Below are positions 27,727 to 40,307 of a DNA stretch of 64,000 nucleotides, piece after piece. The stretch is from Gemmatimonadota bacterium (GTDB taxonomy: Bacteria > Gemmatimonadota > Gemmatimonadetes > Longimicrobiales > Gaopeijiaceae). Positions within the stretch are counted from its first letter, which is position 1, and each line of letters begins with the position of its first letter. The notes below the pieces were generated by a model. That model saw nothing but the letters and a program-made list of their open reading frames with translations. It searched no databases and was not told where the DNA came from. A program made the translations under genes and the position numbers. Where the stretch lies: contig JAJDXS010000065.1 of assembly GCA_022823145.1 (NCBI GenBank), positions 1-64,000 of the forward strand, written 5' to 3'.

Positions 27727-29646
27727 ATGACCGGTGAAAGGATGAGCACTGGCGGGTCTGACACGGTCGCATCGAAACGCCCGCACGCGAAACGCACGGT
27801 CGGCGGGCTTGTGGCGCTGGCTTCCCTGATTGCGACGATCGGCGCGGTGGTGCCCACGGAAGCTCCGGTCGCGGACGCTGCCGAACGTGGCGATCTGGAG
27901 GCGGTGCGCGCGTTGCTTCGCCAAGGCGCCGACGTCAACACGGCTCAGAGCGACGGCATGACGGCGCTTCACTGGGCCGCGAGCAACAACGACGTCGCTA
28001 TCGCGAAGGCGCTTCTCTATGCAGGAGCTACCTTCCGGGCGACGACGCGTATCGGGGGCTACACACCTCTGCACCTCGCGAGCAGGGGCGGCCACGCGGA
28101 AGTTGCGAGGCTCATTCTGGTGGACGGCGCCGATCCGGACATACTCACCAGCACGGGCGTAACCGCAATGCACTTCGCTGCCGACGCCGACGCAGCCGAA
28201 GTGATCGAAGCACTGGCCGCGCATGGCGGTGACGTGGACGCACGGGACAGCTTTGCGGAGCGCACCCCTCTGATGTTCGCCGCTGTGCGGGGGGCAGACG
28301 CGGCGGTACGTGCCCTTCTGAACGCGGGGGCCGATGTATCCCTGGTGACCCGGGTGAAGGACTATGAGGTCATCGACCGGGACCTGCGCGCCGAGCAGCG
28401 CCAGCGGGCTCGCGTTAGGGCCGCAGCCGAGGAGCCCGAGGAGGAGGAAGAGGTCAGTGAGGCCTCCGCGTCGCCGATTCCGCCCCAGGGACAGCAGGCC
28501 CGCAACCCGGCCCAGGGCCCTCAGGCCGGACAGCCCGGCAATCCGGTACGGCCTGCCGCAGCCCCTGGCCAGGCCGAGCCGGACGAACCGTCCACACCTC
28601 CGGAAGAACCGCCGGTAAGGGCGTTGAGTTCGGCACAGCAGATAGGCAAGCAGGGCGGTTTCGGCGCGCTGCACTACGCCGCGCGCGAGGGCCACCGTTC
28701 GACTGCCGCACTCCTTCTGGACCGGGGCGCCGACATCAACCATCCAACCGGCGGCGATCAGTCATCTCCCATGCTGGTGGCGGTCATCAACGGCAACTAC
28801 GACCTCGGGCGCGACCTGCTGGAGCGCGGCGCGGATCCCAACCTCGTGAGCGACGACGGCGCGGGGCCGCTCTTCGCGACGCTGAACATCGAGTGGTCGC
28901 TGCGAACCTGGTATCCGCAGCCGCAAGCCTTCCGCCAGCAGGAGACCGACTACCTGGAGTTCATGCGGCTCCTGCTGGACGCGGGCGCAGACCCCAATCA
29001 GCAGACGACCACACATATCTGGTATGCGGCCTACAACGCCGGCCGCATGGGTGTGGATTTCACGGGCGCCACCCCCTTCTGGCGGGCCGCATACGCCACG
29101 GACGTGGAAGCAATGCGCCTTCTGGTCGATTACGGGGCCGACCCCAACGTCTGGACCACGAAGCTACCCAGCCGGCGCCGCTTCTTCGACCCGAACTTCC
29201 CGGACACCCGGCCCGAGGCGACCGAACTGGATCCGTCCGGGCTGCCTCCGGTTCCCGTCGGCGGCCCCGCGGTGCACCCGCTCCATGCGGCCTCTGGCGT
29301 CGGCTTCGGCACCTCGAGGGTGGCGCAGCAGCATCGGAGCGTCCCCGACGGATGGCTCCCGGCGGTACGCTACCTGATCGACGAACTCGGCGTCGACCCG
29401 AACCTGCGGGACCACGACGGCTTCAACGCCATCCACCACTCCGCGGCCCGGGGCGACAACGAGACCATTCTCTTCCTGGTCAGCCGCGGTACGGACATCC
29501 ATGCCATCAGCCGGCGTGGGCAGACCACCGCGGACCTCGCCAACAGTCCGGAACAGCGTGCACAGCCGCACCCGGCCACGGTCGCACTTCTCGAGAAGCT
29601 CGGTTCCCACAACAACCACCAGTGTCGTTCCTGCGGAGGCAACTGA
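27727..29646 (+). CDS. Exported ankyrin-repeat protein
   Basis: Protein of 639 residues with an N-terminal hydrophobic segment (VGGLVALASLIATIGAVV) and about ten ankyrin repeats in two blocks. Typical units are DGMTALHWAASNNDVAIAKA and GGYTPLHLASRGGHAEVARL. Between the blocks lies a disordered linker of ~70 residues rich in Pro, Gln and Glu (about 230-300). The last residues are CRSCGG, a CxxC that could bind metal or heme or form a disulfide. The ATG follows TAGGAGGTGCGACG, giving a strong ribosome site. Its stop overlaps the next ATG by one base (TGATG). Co-transcription with the DUF1592/DUF1552 pair is likely, which suggests an envelope scaffold role. Confidence 0.88.
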   Translation: MTGERMSTGGSDTVASKRPHAKRTVGGLVALASLIATIGAVVPTEAPVADAAERGDLEAVRALLRQGADVNTAQSDGMTALHWAASNNDVAIAKALLYAGATFRATTRIGGYTPLHLASRGGHAEVARLILVDGADPDILTSTGVTAMHFAADADAAEVIEALAAHGGDVDARDSFAERTPLMFAAVRGADAAVRALLNAGADVSLVTRVKDYEVIDRDLRAEQRQRARVRAAAEEPEEEEEVSEASASPIPPQGQQARNPAQGPQAGQPGNPVRPAAAPGQAEPDEPSTPPEEPPVRALSSAQQIGKQGGFGALHYAAREGHRSTAALLLDRGADINHPTGGDQSSPMLVAVINGNYDLGRDLLERGADPNLVSDDGAGPLFATLNIEWSLRTWYPQPQAFRQQETDYLEFMRLLLDAGADPNQQTTTHIWYAAYNAGRMGVDFTGATPFWRAAYATDVEAMRLLVDYGADPNVWTTKLPSRRRFFDPNFPDTRPEATELDPSGLPPVPVGGPAVHPLHAASGVGFGTSRVAQQHRSVPDGWLPAVRYLIDELGVDPNLRDHDGFNAIHHSAARGDNETILFLVSRGTDIHAISRRGQTTADLANSPEQRAQPHPATVALLEKLGSHNNHQCRSCGGN

Positions 29647-30206
29647 TGTCCGGAAGCTCTTCGGACGGGCCGATCCCGGCGCGGCGCGGTGCGGTCCTGC
29701 TGGCCGCTGCCGCCGCTGCGTCGATCACACTTCCCTCACCCGCCGCCGCCCAGAACACCGAGTGGAACCGGTACACCCTCGAGGACCTGGTCGGTGTCTA
29801 CGTGCGCGCCGAGACCAATCAGGGGTGCGAAGGCGCGGGGCTCTCGGCCGAATCCGTCCGCACCGACACGGAATCCGCGCTGGAGGCGGCCGAGGTGCCA
29901 CTTCTGACCGAGCGCGAGATGCTCGAGAGCCCGGGACTTCCCGAGTTGAGGGTCACGCTGGAGTGCGGCGGCGGCGTGGCCGGCGTGGTGGGCTACTCGG
30001 TTTCCGTCCGCATGCAACAGGCCACGCAGATGATCCGGGACAACCAGATCACACTCTCCGAAGCCGTCACATGGTGGACGACCGGCGTCGGGGTGGCCGA
30101 GGCGGGGACGGTTTCCGATGCGCTGGGCGCCGAGCTGCGTGCCAGGCTCACCGTCTTCGCGGAAGCCTTCGCGGCGGCGAATGCCGAGGAGGAAGGATCG
30201 GGTTAG
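29646..30206 (+). CDS. Small exported protein, function unknown
   Basis: A 186-residue protein with a signal peptide (RRGAVLLAAAAAASITLPSPAAAQ). The mature part is acidic and contains two cysteines, in ETNQGCEGAG and LRVTLECGGG, that could form a disulfide. The helical C-terminus (AELRARLTVFAEAFAAANAEEEGSG) has no membrane segment. No family was recognised. It starts one base inside the ankyrin gene stop, so it is translationally linked to that gene, and it ends the four-gene secreted operon. The SulP gene converges 3 bp downstream. Confidence 0.7.
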   Translation: MSGSSSDGPIPARRGAVLLAAAAAASITLPSPAAAQNTEWNRYTLEDLVGVYVRAETNQGCEGAGLSAESVRTDTESALEAAEVPLLTEREMLESPGLPELRVTLECGGGVAGVVGYSVSVRMQQATQMIRDNQITLSEAVTWWTTGVGVAEAGTVSDALGAELRARLTVFAEAFAAANAEEEGSG

Positions 30207-30209
30207 CGC

Positions 30210-31841
30210 CTACGACGCGAGCAGGTTGATCGCGACGTTTCGTGCCTGGTCCAGCGTATCCACGACGTGGTGGTCCGGAACGCTCCGCAGGATGTCCAGG
30301 GAGCGCAGGGTCTCGGCCACGGAGCCTGTCAGCCCTATCACAATGACTTCGGTGCGGCTCGTTTGGGCAACCTCGAAGAGCTGCGCAATCAGCATCGCCG
30401 CACTGTCGTCCAGAAAGGTGGCGCCAGAGAAGTCGAAGATGACGATTTCGTGTTCACTGATGTCGCCACCGATCACCCCGACGAGCTTGTGGGCGGACGC
30501 CACTGTGAAGCTGCCCTTCAATGCCACCAGTCCGGTGCGGGCCGCATACTCGTCCTCGAACGCCAGCATTTCCGGGTTTGCCGCGAAGAAGGCGCGGTCC
30601 AGTAGCGGCACCGAAATCACGCTGTCCAGTTCCAGCACCTCCATCTCCTGGGCATGAGCCATTGCGGCGACGATCAGTCCGATGGCCACCGCGGTGACGA
30701 GATCGACAAAGACGGTGAGTCCCAGCGTGACCAGCATGACAACGAGATGGGCACGTCGTATTCGATGAATCCGGGTCAGCAGCCGCCAGTCGATGATGTC
30801 CCAGCCGACCTTCATCAGGATCCCGGCCAGAACAGCATGAGGGATAGGCTCTACGTACGGGCCCAGCCCGAGGAGCAGGCCCAGCACGATCACCGCGCGT
30901 AGCACGCCGGACACCCGACTTGTGCCGCCTGCACGGATGTTGGTCACCGTGCCCATGGTAGCGCCGGCCCCCGGCAAGCCGCCGAAGACTCCGGAAACCA
31001 CGTTGCCGATCCCCTGCCCCACCAGTTCCCGGTTGGGATCGTGCCGCTGGCCGGTCAGGGAGTCGGCCACGAGAGAGGTTAGCAGGCTGTCCACCGAACC
31101 GAGCAGAGCCAGTACGAGTGCCGGCTGAGCGGCACCGAGGAGGAAACCCACCGAGGGCAGCGTGACCTGCATGTCGGGCAGACCCCTGGGTATCTCTCCG
31201 ATAACGGGGACCTCGGTCAGCCAGAGGACGCCCATGAGCGTCCCCGTCACCAGGGCGACGAGAGCCGGCGGAGCATATCTGGAAAAGCGGCGGGGCCAGA
31301 GGACCGCGATCAGAAGGGTCACCGCCGCGATGGCCAGCGCCTGGTAGTTGACCGAATTGATCGCCACGGCAAGGGCATCGATCGCACCCCGGGCTCCGCC
31401 GGAAGGTGCGGCCGCGCCGATGAACGGCAGTGACTGAATCAGCATGATGATGACGCCGATTCCCGACATGAACCCCGACACTACGACGTGCGGTGTGTAC
31501 ACCACGAAGCGCCCGATCCTCAGCAGGCCGAGGGCCACCTGCAGCAGCCCCGCGAGAACGACGATCGCGAACGCCTCGCCGAGGGTGGAGGCATGTGTGG
31601 TCACGATCACGGCCATGGCAACGGTCATCGGCGCGGTCGGCCCCGAGATCTGGGACCGGGTGCCGCCGAACACCGAAGCGAAGAACCCCACCGCAATGAC
31701 GCCATAGAGTCCGGCGGCCGGGCCGAGGCCCGACGCGATCCCGAAGGCAAGCGCCACCGGGAGCGCGACTACCGCCGAGGTAAGACCCCCGAAGATGTCA
31801 CCGCGGAGGGCTCCGGCGTCGTAGCCGCGCCCGGGAATCAT
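30210..31841 (-). CDS. SulP/SLC26 family anion transporter with STAS domain
   Basis: Membrane transporter of 543 residues. The transmembrane part begins DIFGGLTSAVVALPVALAFG and includes GTRSQISGPTAPMTVAMAV (the SulP substrate-site signature) and GLFGGLPGAGATMGTV-like VFGGLPGAGATMGTVTNI. The C-terminal ~110 residues are a STAS domain (EIVIFDFSGATFLDDSAAML). Family members carry sulfate, bicarbonate or other anions, and specificity is not predictable here. The start is ATG 31841, since the frame further upstream lies in the neighbouring gene. It is 25 bp downstream of the beta-lactamase-fold gene. Confidence 0.93.
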   Translation of the reverse strand: MIPGRGYDAGALRGDIFGGLTSAVVALPVALAFGIASGLGPAAGLYGVIAVGFFASVFGGTRSQISGPTAPMTVAMAVIVTTHASTLGEAFAIVVLAGLLQVALGLLRIGRFVVYTPHVVVSGFMSGIGVIIMLIQSLPFIGAAAPSGGARGAIDALAVAINSVNYQALAIAAVTLLIAVLWPRRFSRYAPPALVALVTGTLMGVLWLTEVPVIGEIPRGLPDMQVTLPSVGFLLGAAQPALVLALLGSVDSLLTSLVADSLTGQRHDPNRELVGQGIGNVVSGVFGGLPGAGATMGTVTNIRAGGTSRVSGVLRAVIVLGLLLGLGPYVEPIPHAVLAGILMKVGWDIIDWRLLTRIHRIRRAHLVVMLVTLGLTVFVDLVTAVAIGLIVAAMAHAQEMEVLELDSVISVPLLDRAFFAANPEMLAFEDEYAARTGLVALKGSFTVASAHKLVGVIGGDISEHEIVIFDFSGATFLDDSAAMLIAQLFEVAQTSRTEVIVIGLTGSVAETLRSLDILRSVPDHHVVDTLDQARNVAINLLAS

Positions 31842-31866
31842 GCCACCGGCTCTCCGAGGCACGACG

Positions 31867-33174
31867 TCACGACGGCCCAACCGCCGGCAGGATCCGCTCC
31901 TGGAGCGCCGTCCAGCTCGACATCTCCGCACGCTGGTGCAGCGTCCACCCGTTGAAGACCGAGATCAGGTCGTGTTCGGGGACGATGTGCAGGAACTGGC
32001 CGCCGTAGCCGTTGCCGGCAAACACCCGTGTCTCGCCGTCGTCGTGCACCGGCACCCACCACTGGTATCCGTATCCGCTGTCGGGACGGTCGTTGTCGGG
32101 AGCCACGTCGGGGACGACGGGCGATGTCGACACACGCACCCACTCACGCGACACGATCTGCCGGCCGTCCCACTCGCCTCCGTGCAGCATCAGGTAGCCG
32201 ATCCGCGCCAGGTCGTGGGTGGACAGGTAGAGACCGCCCTCCGAGTCGGCCTCCCCCCCCGGGGTGATCTTCCAGTAGTACTCGTCGATCCCGATCGGAC
32301 CAAACAACCGCTCCTCGGCCCAGGCGTCCAGCCGCTGCCCCGTGGCCTCGCGAACCATCTTGCCGAGCAGCACACTCACGCCATCGTTGTAGTCGAAGCG
32401 CTCGCCGGGATCGGTCCCGACCGGCTGCCCCACCACGTACTCGATCCAGGCGTCGCTCCCCTCCAGGATGGCGGTCGGGTGAGTCTCGTCGGTGTAGGGC
32501 TGCCCCGGACGCGCCCAGTCCATCCCGCTCCGCATGGTGAGGAAGTCCTCGATCGTGGTCGCCGCGCGCCGGGGATCCGCTAGATCGACGCCGTAGTTTG
32601 TAAACCAGGGCCACGCCGCGTCATGCACCCCGGAGATGTAGCCCGCATCGACAGCGACCCCGAAGGCCACGGACATCACGCTCTTGGTCACGGACTGCAG
32701 CGAGTGCATATCGGTGTCCCGGTAGTACGGGTGCCAGTCAGGATGGTCGTAGTTGTATTGGTGAAGGACCGTGTCCGGTTGTTGGGTAAGGAGTTCGGCG
32801 TATCTCTCGCCGTGATCCCATCGGTGATCGGCAATGACGTATCCGTTGCGGATGAGGAGGAAATGGTCGATGAGGCCGTAGCGGCCCGCATCGATGTCGC
32901 GTACCAGCGCCTCGATCGCGGCGGCGTCCACGCCCTCGGCCTCGGGCGTGGAGACGGGCCATTCCTCTCCCGGCCACGCTGCGCCGGCATCGCCCTGCGG
33001 TGCCGACGATCCGCCCGGGCCCGAGCACGCCGCGGCGAGGAGGAGCACCCACGCGATGGCGTTTCCCCGCCACTTCGGGCCGATTCTGCCGGGCAAATCC
33101 CCCGCGATCCCGCAACGGCGGGCTTCAAGCGGCACGTCGGCGCCGGCGGTTCCGGGAGAAGTCGTTTCGTTCAT
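31867..33174 (-). CDS. Beta-lactamase-fold serine hydrolase, lipoprotein
   Basis: Serine hydrolase of 435 residues in the class C beta-lactamase/penicillin-binding superfamily. The nucleophile motif is S-V-T-K in [17 protein letters not shown], followed by a Tyr-Asn element in [14 protein letters not shown] and a late [10 protein letters not shown] segment in the position of the KTG box. The hydrophobic [12 protein letters not shown] is a lipobox, but it starts about 39 residues in, so translation may begin downstream of the ATG annotated here. The ATG overlaps the recQ stop by 4 nt. Related exported proteins are esterases or D-amino-acid peptidases; beta-lactam hydrolysis is not implied. Confidence 0.88.
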   Translation of the reverse strand: MNETTSPGTAGADVPLEARRCGIAGDLPGRIGPKWRGNAIAWVLLLAAACSGPGGSSAPQGDAGAAWPGEEWPVSTPEAEGVDAAAIEALVRDIDAGRYGLIDHFLLIRNGYVIADHRWDHGERYAELLTQQPDTVLHQYNYDHPDWHPYYRDTDMHSLQSVTKSVMSVAFGVAVDAGYISGVHDAAWPWFTNYGVDLADPRRAATTIEDFLTMRSGMDWARPGQPYTDETHPTAILEGSDAWIEYVVGQPVGTDPGERFDYNDGVSVLLGKMVREATGQRLDAWAEERLFGPIGIDEYYWKITPGGEADSEGGLYLSTHDLARIGYLMLHGGEWDGRQIVSREWVRVSTSPVVPDVAPDNDRPDSGYGYQWWVPVHDDGETRVFAGNGYGGQFLHIVPEHDLISVFNGWTLHQRAEMSSWTALQERILPAVGPS

Positions 33175-35051
33175 GGTCGTGACTCCGTTGTCGTGTCGGG
33201 CGCCGGGGGCTTGGCGGCGGGCGCCTCGGCACGGCTCTCGTGTGACGCGATGACCGCGAGGAAGTCGTCGCCGTAGCGGTCCAGCTTCGTCTCGCCGACC
33301 CCGGTGAGCTCGGCAAAACCTTCCCGCGAACATGGGCGCCGCGCAACCATCTCCCTGAGTGTCGAGTCGTGGAAGATGACGTAGGGCGGGACGCTCTGGG
33401 CCCGCGCGAGTTCGGTCCGGCGCGTGCGCAAGGCCTCCCACAACGCTTCGTCCCACGTAGCCGGATCGGGGGGCGGCGGGGCCTCGCGCGCCTTCCGCTT
33501 CCGCGTCGCCGCTGCCGGCCGTACGTCCATGCGCATGTGCACCTCGGCCTCGCCGCGCAGGACCGGCCAACTCGCGTCGGTGAGCAGGATGGAACCGTAC
33601 TTCTCGATCTCCACGCTGAGAAGGCCGCGAGCGACGAGTTGGCGGAACACCGAGCGCCACTGGTACGCGTCCAGGTCCGCGCCGACTCCGAAGGTCGGGA
33701 GTTCGTCGTGCCCGAAGCGCCGGACGCGCTCGGTATCGCGGCCGCGCAGGATATCGGTGAGATAAGCCGCGCCGAAGCGTTGCCCCGTCCGGTAGACGCA
33801 CGACATGGCCTTTTGCGAGGCCTCGGTGGCGTCCCAGACCGCCACGGGCGTCAGGCAGTTGTCACAGTTGCCGCAATCCTCGGAGAGCGTCTCCCCGAAG
33901 TACGCGAGCAGCGAGCGGCGCCGGCAGGTCGCGAGTTCGCAGTAGCCGAGCATGGCGTCGAGCTTGCGCACCTCCAGGCGCTTGCGCGCTTCTCCCGCCT
34001 CGGAGTTCTGGACCATGCTGCGTAGCGTGACGACCTCCTGCAGCCCGTAGACCATCCACGCGTCGGCGGGCTCTCCGTCGCGGCCCGCGCGGCCGGTCTC
34101 CTGGTAGTAGGCTTCGATGCTCTTCGGGAGGTCGAGGTGGGCCACGAAGCGCACGTCGGGCTTGTCGATCCCCATGCCGAACGCGATCGTCGCCACGATG
34201 ACGACCCCGTCCTCACGTACGAAGCGGTCCTGGTGGCGTTGCCGGGTCGCTCCGCCCAGGCCGGCGTGGTACGGCAGCGCGTCGACGCCGATGTCCTGGA
34301 GCCACTCGGCGGTCTCGTCGACCTTGCGCCGCGACAGGCAGTACACGATGCCGGCGGCGCCGTGATGGCGCTCCAGGAAGCGGCGCAGCTGGGCCCGCGC
34401 GTTGTTTTTCGGGACGACATGGTAGCGGATATTCGGGCGATCGAAGCCGCTGACGAAGAGGGGGGCATCCCGCAGGCTCAGCCGGTCGATGATCTCACGG
34501 CGCGTGGGCTCGTCGGCCGTCGCGGTGAGCGCGATCCTCGGCACATCCGGAAACAACTCCGGCAGCGCCGAGAGTTGCAGATACTCGGGACGGAAATCGT
34601 GGCCCCACTGGGATACGCAGTGGGCTTCGTCGATCGCGAAAAGCGCCAGCCGGGTGCGCGACAGCAGCTCCAGCGTGCGTTCGCCGAGAAGGCGTTCGGG
34701 GGCGATGTAGAGCAGATCGAGCCGGCCCGCTGAGACCGCGGCTTCCGTTTCCCGCACCTCGCGGTAGCTGAGGGCCGAGTTGAGGCAGGCGGCCCGCACG
34801 CCCGTCTGGCGGATCCCTTCGACCTGGTCGCGCATGAGGGCGATAAGGGGCGAGACGACCACGCCCACGCCGTCGCGCATGATCGCGGGGATCTGGTAGC
34901 ACAGCGACTTGCCCCCGCCGGTCGGCATCAGCACGAGGCTGTCGCCGCCGGCCACCGTGTGCTCGATCACCGCCTCCTGCTGGCCGATGAAGCCGGAGAA
35001 GCCGAAGACGCGGTGAAGGACCTCATGGATGTCAGGGGTCACGACGGCCAT
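33171..35051 (-). CDS. recQ: ATP-dependent DNA helicase RecQ
   Basis: 3'-5' DNA helicase of 626 residues acting in recombination and repair. Motif I is [12 protein letters not shown], motif [21 protein letters not shown], motif [11 protein letters not shown]. The RecQ zinc-binding site is seen as CELATCRRR...CGNCDNC, followed by the winged-helix RQC region. A C-terminal HRDC-like domain contains [24 protein letters not shown] linker rich in Pro/Lys/Arg separates RQC and HRDC. ATG 35051 is chosen because the family-conserved part begins there ([21 protein letters not shown]). It lies 8 bp after the short DUF1569-like frame and overlaps the next gene by 4 nt. Confidence 0.96.
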   Translation of the reverse strand: MAVVTPDIHEVLHRVFGFSGFIGQQEAVIEHTVAGGDSLVLMPTGGGKSLCYQIPAIMRDGVGVVVSPLIALMRDQVEGIRQTGVRAACLNSALSYREVRETEAAVSAGRLDLLYIAPERLLGERTLELLSRTRLALFAIDEAHCVSQWGHDFRPEYLQLSALPELFPDVPRIALTATADEPTRREIIDRLSLRDAPLFVSGFDRPNIRYHVVPKNNARAQLRRFLERHHGAAGIVYCLSRRKVDETAEWLQDIGVDALPYHAGLGGATRQRHQDRFVREDGVVIVATIAFGMGIDKPDVRFVAHLDLPKSIEAYYQETGRAGRDGEPADAWMVYGLQEVVTLRSMVQNSEAGEARKRLEVRKLDAMLGYCELATCRRRSLLAYFGETLSEDCGNCDNCLTPVAVWDATEASQKAMSCVYRTGQRFGAAYLTDILRGRDTERVRRFGHDELPTFGVGADLDAYQWRSVFRQLVARGLLSVEIEKYGSILLTDASWPVLRGEAEVHMRMDVRPAAATRKRKAREAPPPPDPATWDEALWEALRTRRTELARAQSVPPYVIFHDSTLREMVARRPCSREGFAELTGVGETKLDRYGDDFLAVIASHESRAEAPAAKPPAPDTTTESRP

Positions 35052-35058
35052 GGCCTGG

Positions 35059-35286
35059 CTAGACCCCGAACTGCCGCAGGTGGTAGTCGAGATGCTTCCA
35101 GCAGATCCTTCCCCATTCCACACCCGAGAGTCGGCCGAAGGCCGGATGGGCACCCCACTTCGCCGCCGGATCCGTGGCGTCCGCGCAATCGATCGTTTCG
35201 TGCAGGTGCAGAGTGTCTGAAAACCATTCGCCCGGCGGCGTCCTGAGCGCCGACCTCGAAGACTCTCGCGCCAAAGTGTCCCTCAC
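35059..35286 (-). pseudogene. DUF1569 (DinB-like) C-terminal remnant
   Basis: A 75-codon frame whose second half has the characteristic DUF1569 ending: [29 protein letters not shown]. Full family members are about 150 residues with an N-terminal helix and a conserved His region, which are absent here. The GTG start at 35286 has GGGAGGG about 9 bases upstream, so the fragment may still be translated. It lies between the broken DUF5916 gene and recQ, in a stretch that looks degraded. It could be a true short gene, but truncation is the simpler reading. Confidence 0.5.
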
Positions 35287-35306
35287 CGCGCGATCCCTCC
35301 CTGGAG

Positions 35307-37596
35307 CTACCCTCCGAACACGTTGACCTGCCGGGTGAACTTAAGATAAACCGAGCGTCCCAGCGGCCCCGTCAGCGCTTCGATCCCCTGCACCTCGTTG
35401 TAGACGATGAACAGACCCGTGCCAGCGGTGTTGAGCCAGCCGAAGCGGATGTTGGCGGACCAGGTATCGATCTGGTCGGAGTACTGGATGAGGGACTGGA
35501 GGTAGATCCGGGGCGTGAAGAAGTAGCCCAGGTTGACCCCGGCCAGGGTGGCGGTGAAGTCGCCCTGGGGCAGCATCACGTCGTTGTACGAGACACGGAT
35601 GCCGGCACTGGTGCGGGCGCCGCGTCGCAGCGTCAGGTCGGCGGTCGTGGTGCGCTTGCTGCCCGAGAGGAATGCTCCCCAGTTGAAGCGGGTGTTCAGG
35701 GCCACCGGGCGGGACTGGTCGGTGAAGAAGACGATCTGGGACTCCCAGCCGGCGTAGGTCCCGGTGGGCACCACGACTTCGGTTCCCGGGATGGCGAAGG
35801 ACTCGTACAGCCCTTCGGTCACGTAGTTCGCCCCCGTGTGAAGCTCCATTCCCGAGTGCCACTGCCAGTGGCTGTCGATGTGCCAGCGGGCCGACTCGTT
35901 GAAGCCGTTGTCCACGCCGGTGCGCATGGTTCGGTAGGTGAAGTAGGAGATATGGGGGCGGATCTCGCGGAAGACGCTGGCCGGCCGATGCGTCCACATG
36001 CCGAAGACCTGGTAGTAGCGATGTCCGTTGCGGGGCAGGAAGCCGACCTCGGGGTTGAAGTCCTCGCCGATCTCGCGCACGGTGGCGTTGGCCGTAAACC
36101 GGCGGCTGCTCCAGGAGGCCGTGACGTTCCATGCGGCGTCGGCCCCCTCCAGGTTCGGGGTGTCGGTTCTATGCCACGAAGGAGGTCAGGGTCAGCTGAT
36201 CGCCGAGGCCGAGGCTGCCGTCGATGGCCCAGGTGCGGTTGTAGTCGCCGGCGAGATTGCCGGCACGGTTGACGAAGAGGCCGCCCACACGGGAACGGTT
36301 GGGGAGTTCCTTCGCGACGCGCGCGACCGAGTAGGCGTTTTCGGGGTCCCCCACTTCATTGGCGCCGGTCTCGATGTGCAGCAGGCCCAGATTCAGCCCC
36401 GCCACGCGCCCGGATAGCCTGCCGCCGCCGGTGATGGGGACCGGCTGGCCGCCGGATATGCCTATGCGGCGGCTGAAGAAGAGGTCGGCGCCCCCTGCCC
36501 CGACCGTGAAGAAGCCTGCGTTCTCGAGGAAGAACGGGCGCTTCTCGGGAAAGAGCAGCGAGAAGCGCGTCAGGTTCACCTGCTGGTCGTCGACTTCAAC
36601 CTGTGCGAAGTCGGTGTTGACGGTCATGTCGAGGGTGAGGCCCTGGGTGACCTGCACCTTGGCCTCGCCTCCGAACTCGGCCTGCCGTCCGAATCCGGTC
36701 TGCGACACGTCGGCGTAGTCACGGGTCGATGCTCCCAGCACGTACGGCGTCACGGTCGCCGACCGGCGGAACGGCGGTTCGACACCCTTGAGCTGGCCTG
36801 CGAAGTCGAGCCGGTAGAGTCCGAACTCCCGGGGCACGGCCGCCCAGAAGTCCTCTTCGTTGAGCCGGCGGATCCTGCGTGAGACGTTGAAGCCCCAGGT
36901 GTCGGTCTCCGACCCGTAGCGCAGCGTGCTGAAGGGGATGCGGAACTCGGCGTACCAGCCTTGCGCATCGCGGGACGTGGCGACCGTCCAGCTGCCGTCC
37001 CAGTTCTTGTTGAAGCCACCGCCGGCGCCCCGCTGGAAGCGGCGCTGGTTGTTCATGCCGCCGCCGAGGAAGAATCCGCCACCGCTGCCCTGGGAGGCGA
37101 CCTGCCCGTCGTACTCGATCCCGGCGGGCGTGGTGCCGAAGACGAAGCCGTTCTGCTGATCGTTGTAGGTGTCGAAGACCATGATCACCGCGTCCGCATC
37201 GGTGACCTCGTAGTCGCGGATCGACTCGCCCGGGACAATGGCGTCCGCCTGGGAATCGTAGGCCCAGACTGCGACGTAGACCGCGTCCTGGTCGAAGAGA
37301 ATGCGGACTTCGGTGGGTTCGGAGGCGGGCTGGCCGTCCAGGGGCTCCCGCTGGGTGAAGTCGGCGAGGGGTGTTGCGGCGATCCATGCCGCATCGTCGG
37401 GGACGCCATCGATGACCGGCGGCGCATCGGTGCGCGCGGCTGTGGCAATCCCGGGCGCGGGGGCCGGCGGGGAGGCGCCGTTCCCGTCGACCGGATTCTG
37501 CTGCGCGTGCGCGCCGACCGGGAGAGGTGCTCCGGCCACGACGAGGGCGGCGGTCAGCAGAATCGAGGCCCCGGAGAGAATGGAACGATGTGTCAT
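35307..37596 (-). pseudogene. DUF5916 outer-membrane protein with N-terminal CBM9-like domain, frameshifted
   Basis: The reading frame from ATG 37596 encodes a signal peptide, a CBM9-like domain (PPVIDGVPDDAAWIAATPLADF...) and the start of a DUF5916 barrel (RPFFLENAGFFTVGAG). It stops at a TAG (36171-36169) just after TSFVA. The barrel continues in another frame: HRTDTPNLEG, then REIGEDFNPEVGFLPRNGHRYY, to a stop at 35307. One extra base near 36171-36174 explains the break; removing it restores a protein of about 763 residues with a complete beta-barrel end (RSVYLKFTRQVNVFGG). This is either a real mutation or an assembly error. The family is predicted to sit in the outer membrane of Bacteroidota and Gemmatimonadota-like bacteria; its function is unknown. 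Confidence 0.85.
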
Positions 37597-37810
37597 TGCG
37601 ATGTGTGACTGCGGCGCTTGTATCGGCGGTCGTTGCTCGGAGTTAAAGGATCCAACCCGGAAGTTAACGACAGTTGATCGGCCGGTCGCGTTGAGGCGTC
37701 GGTGGCTCCGACGCCCTGAATGCTGTCGGTGCACCGGCAGGAGGCGCGCCCTATGTTCAATGCCGTTGGCCGCTTGAGACTGCAGACCCGTGGCAGGAGA
37801 GGAGATCGTC

Positions 37811-40297
<2,487 letters not shown>

Positions 40298-40307
40298 GCG
40301 AGGGGCC

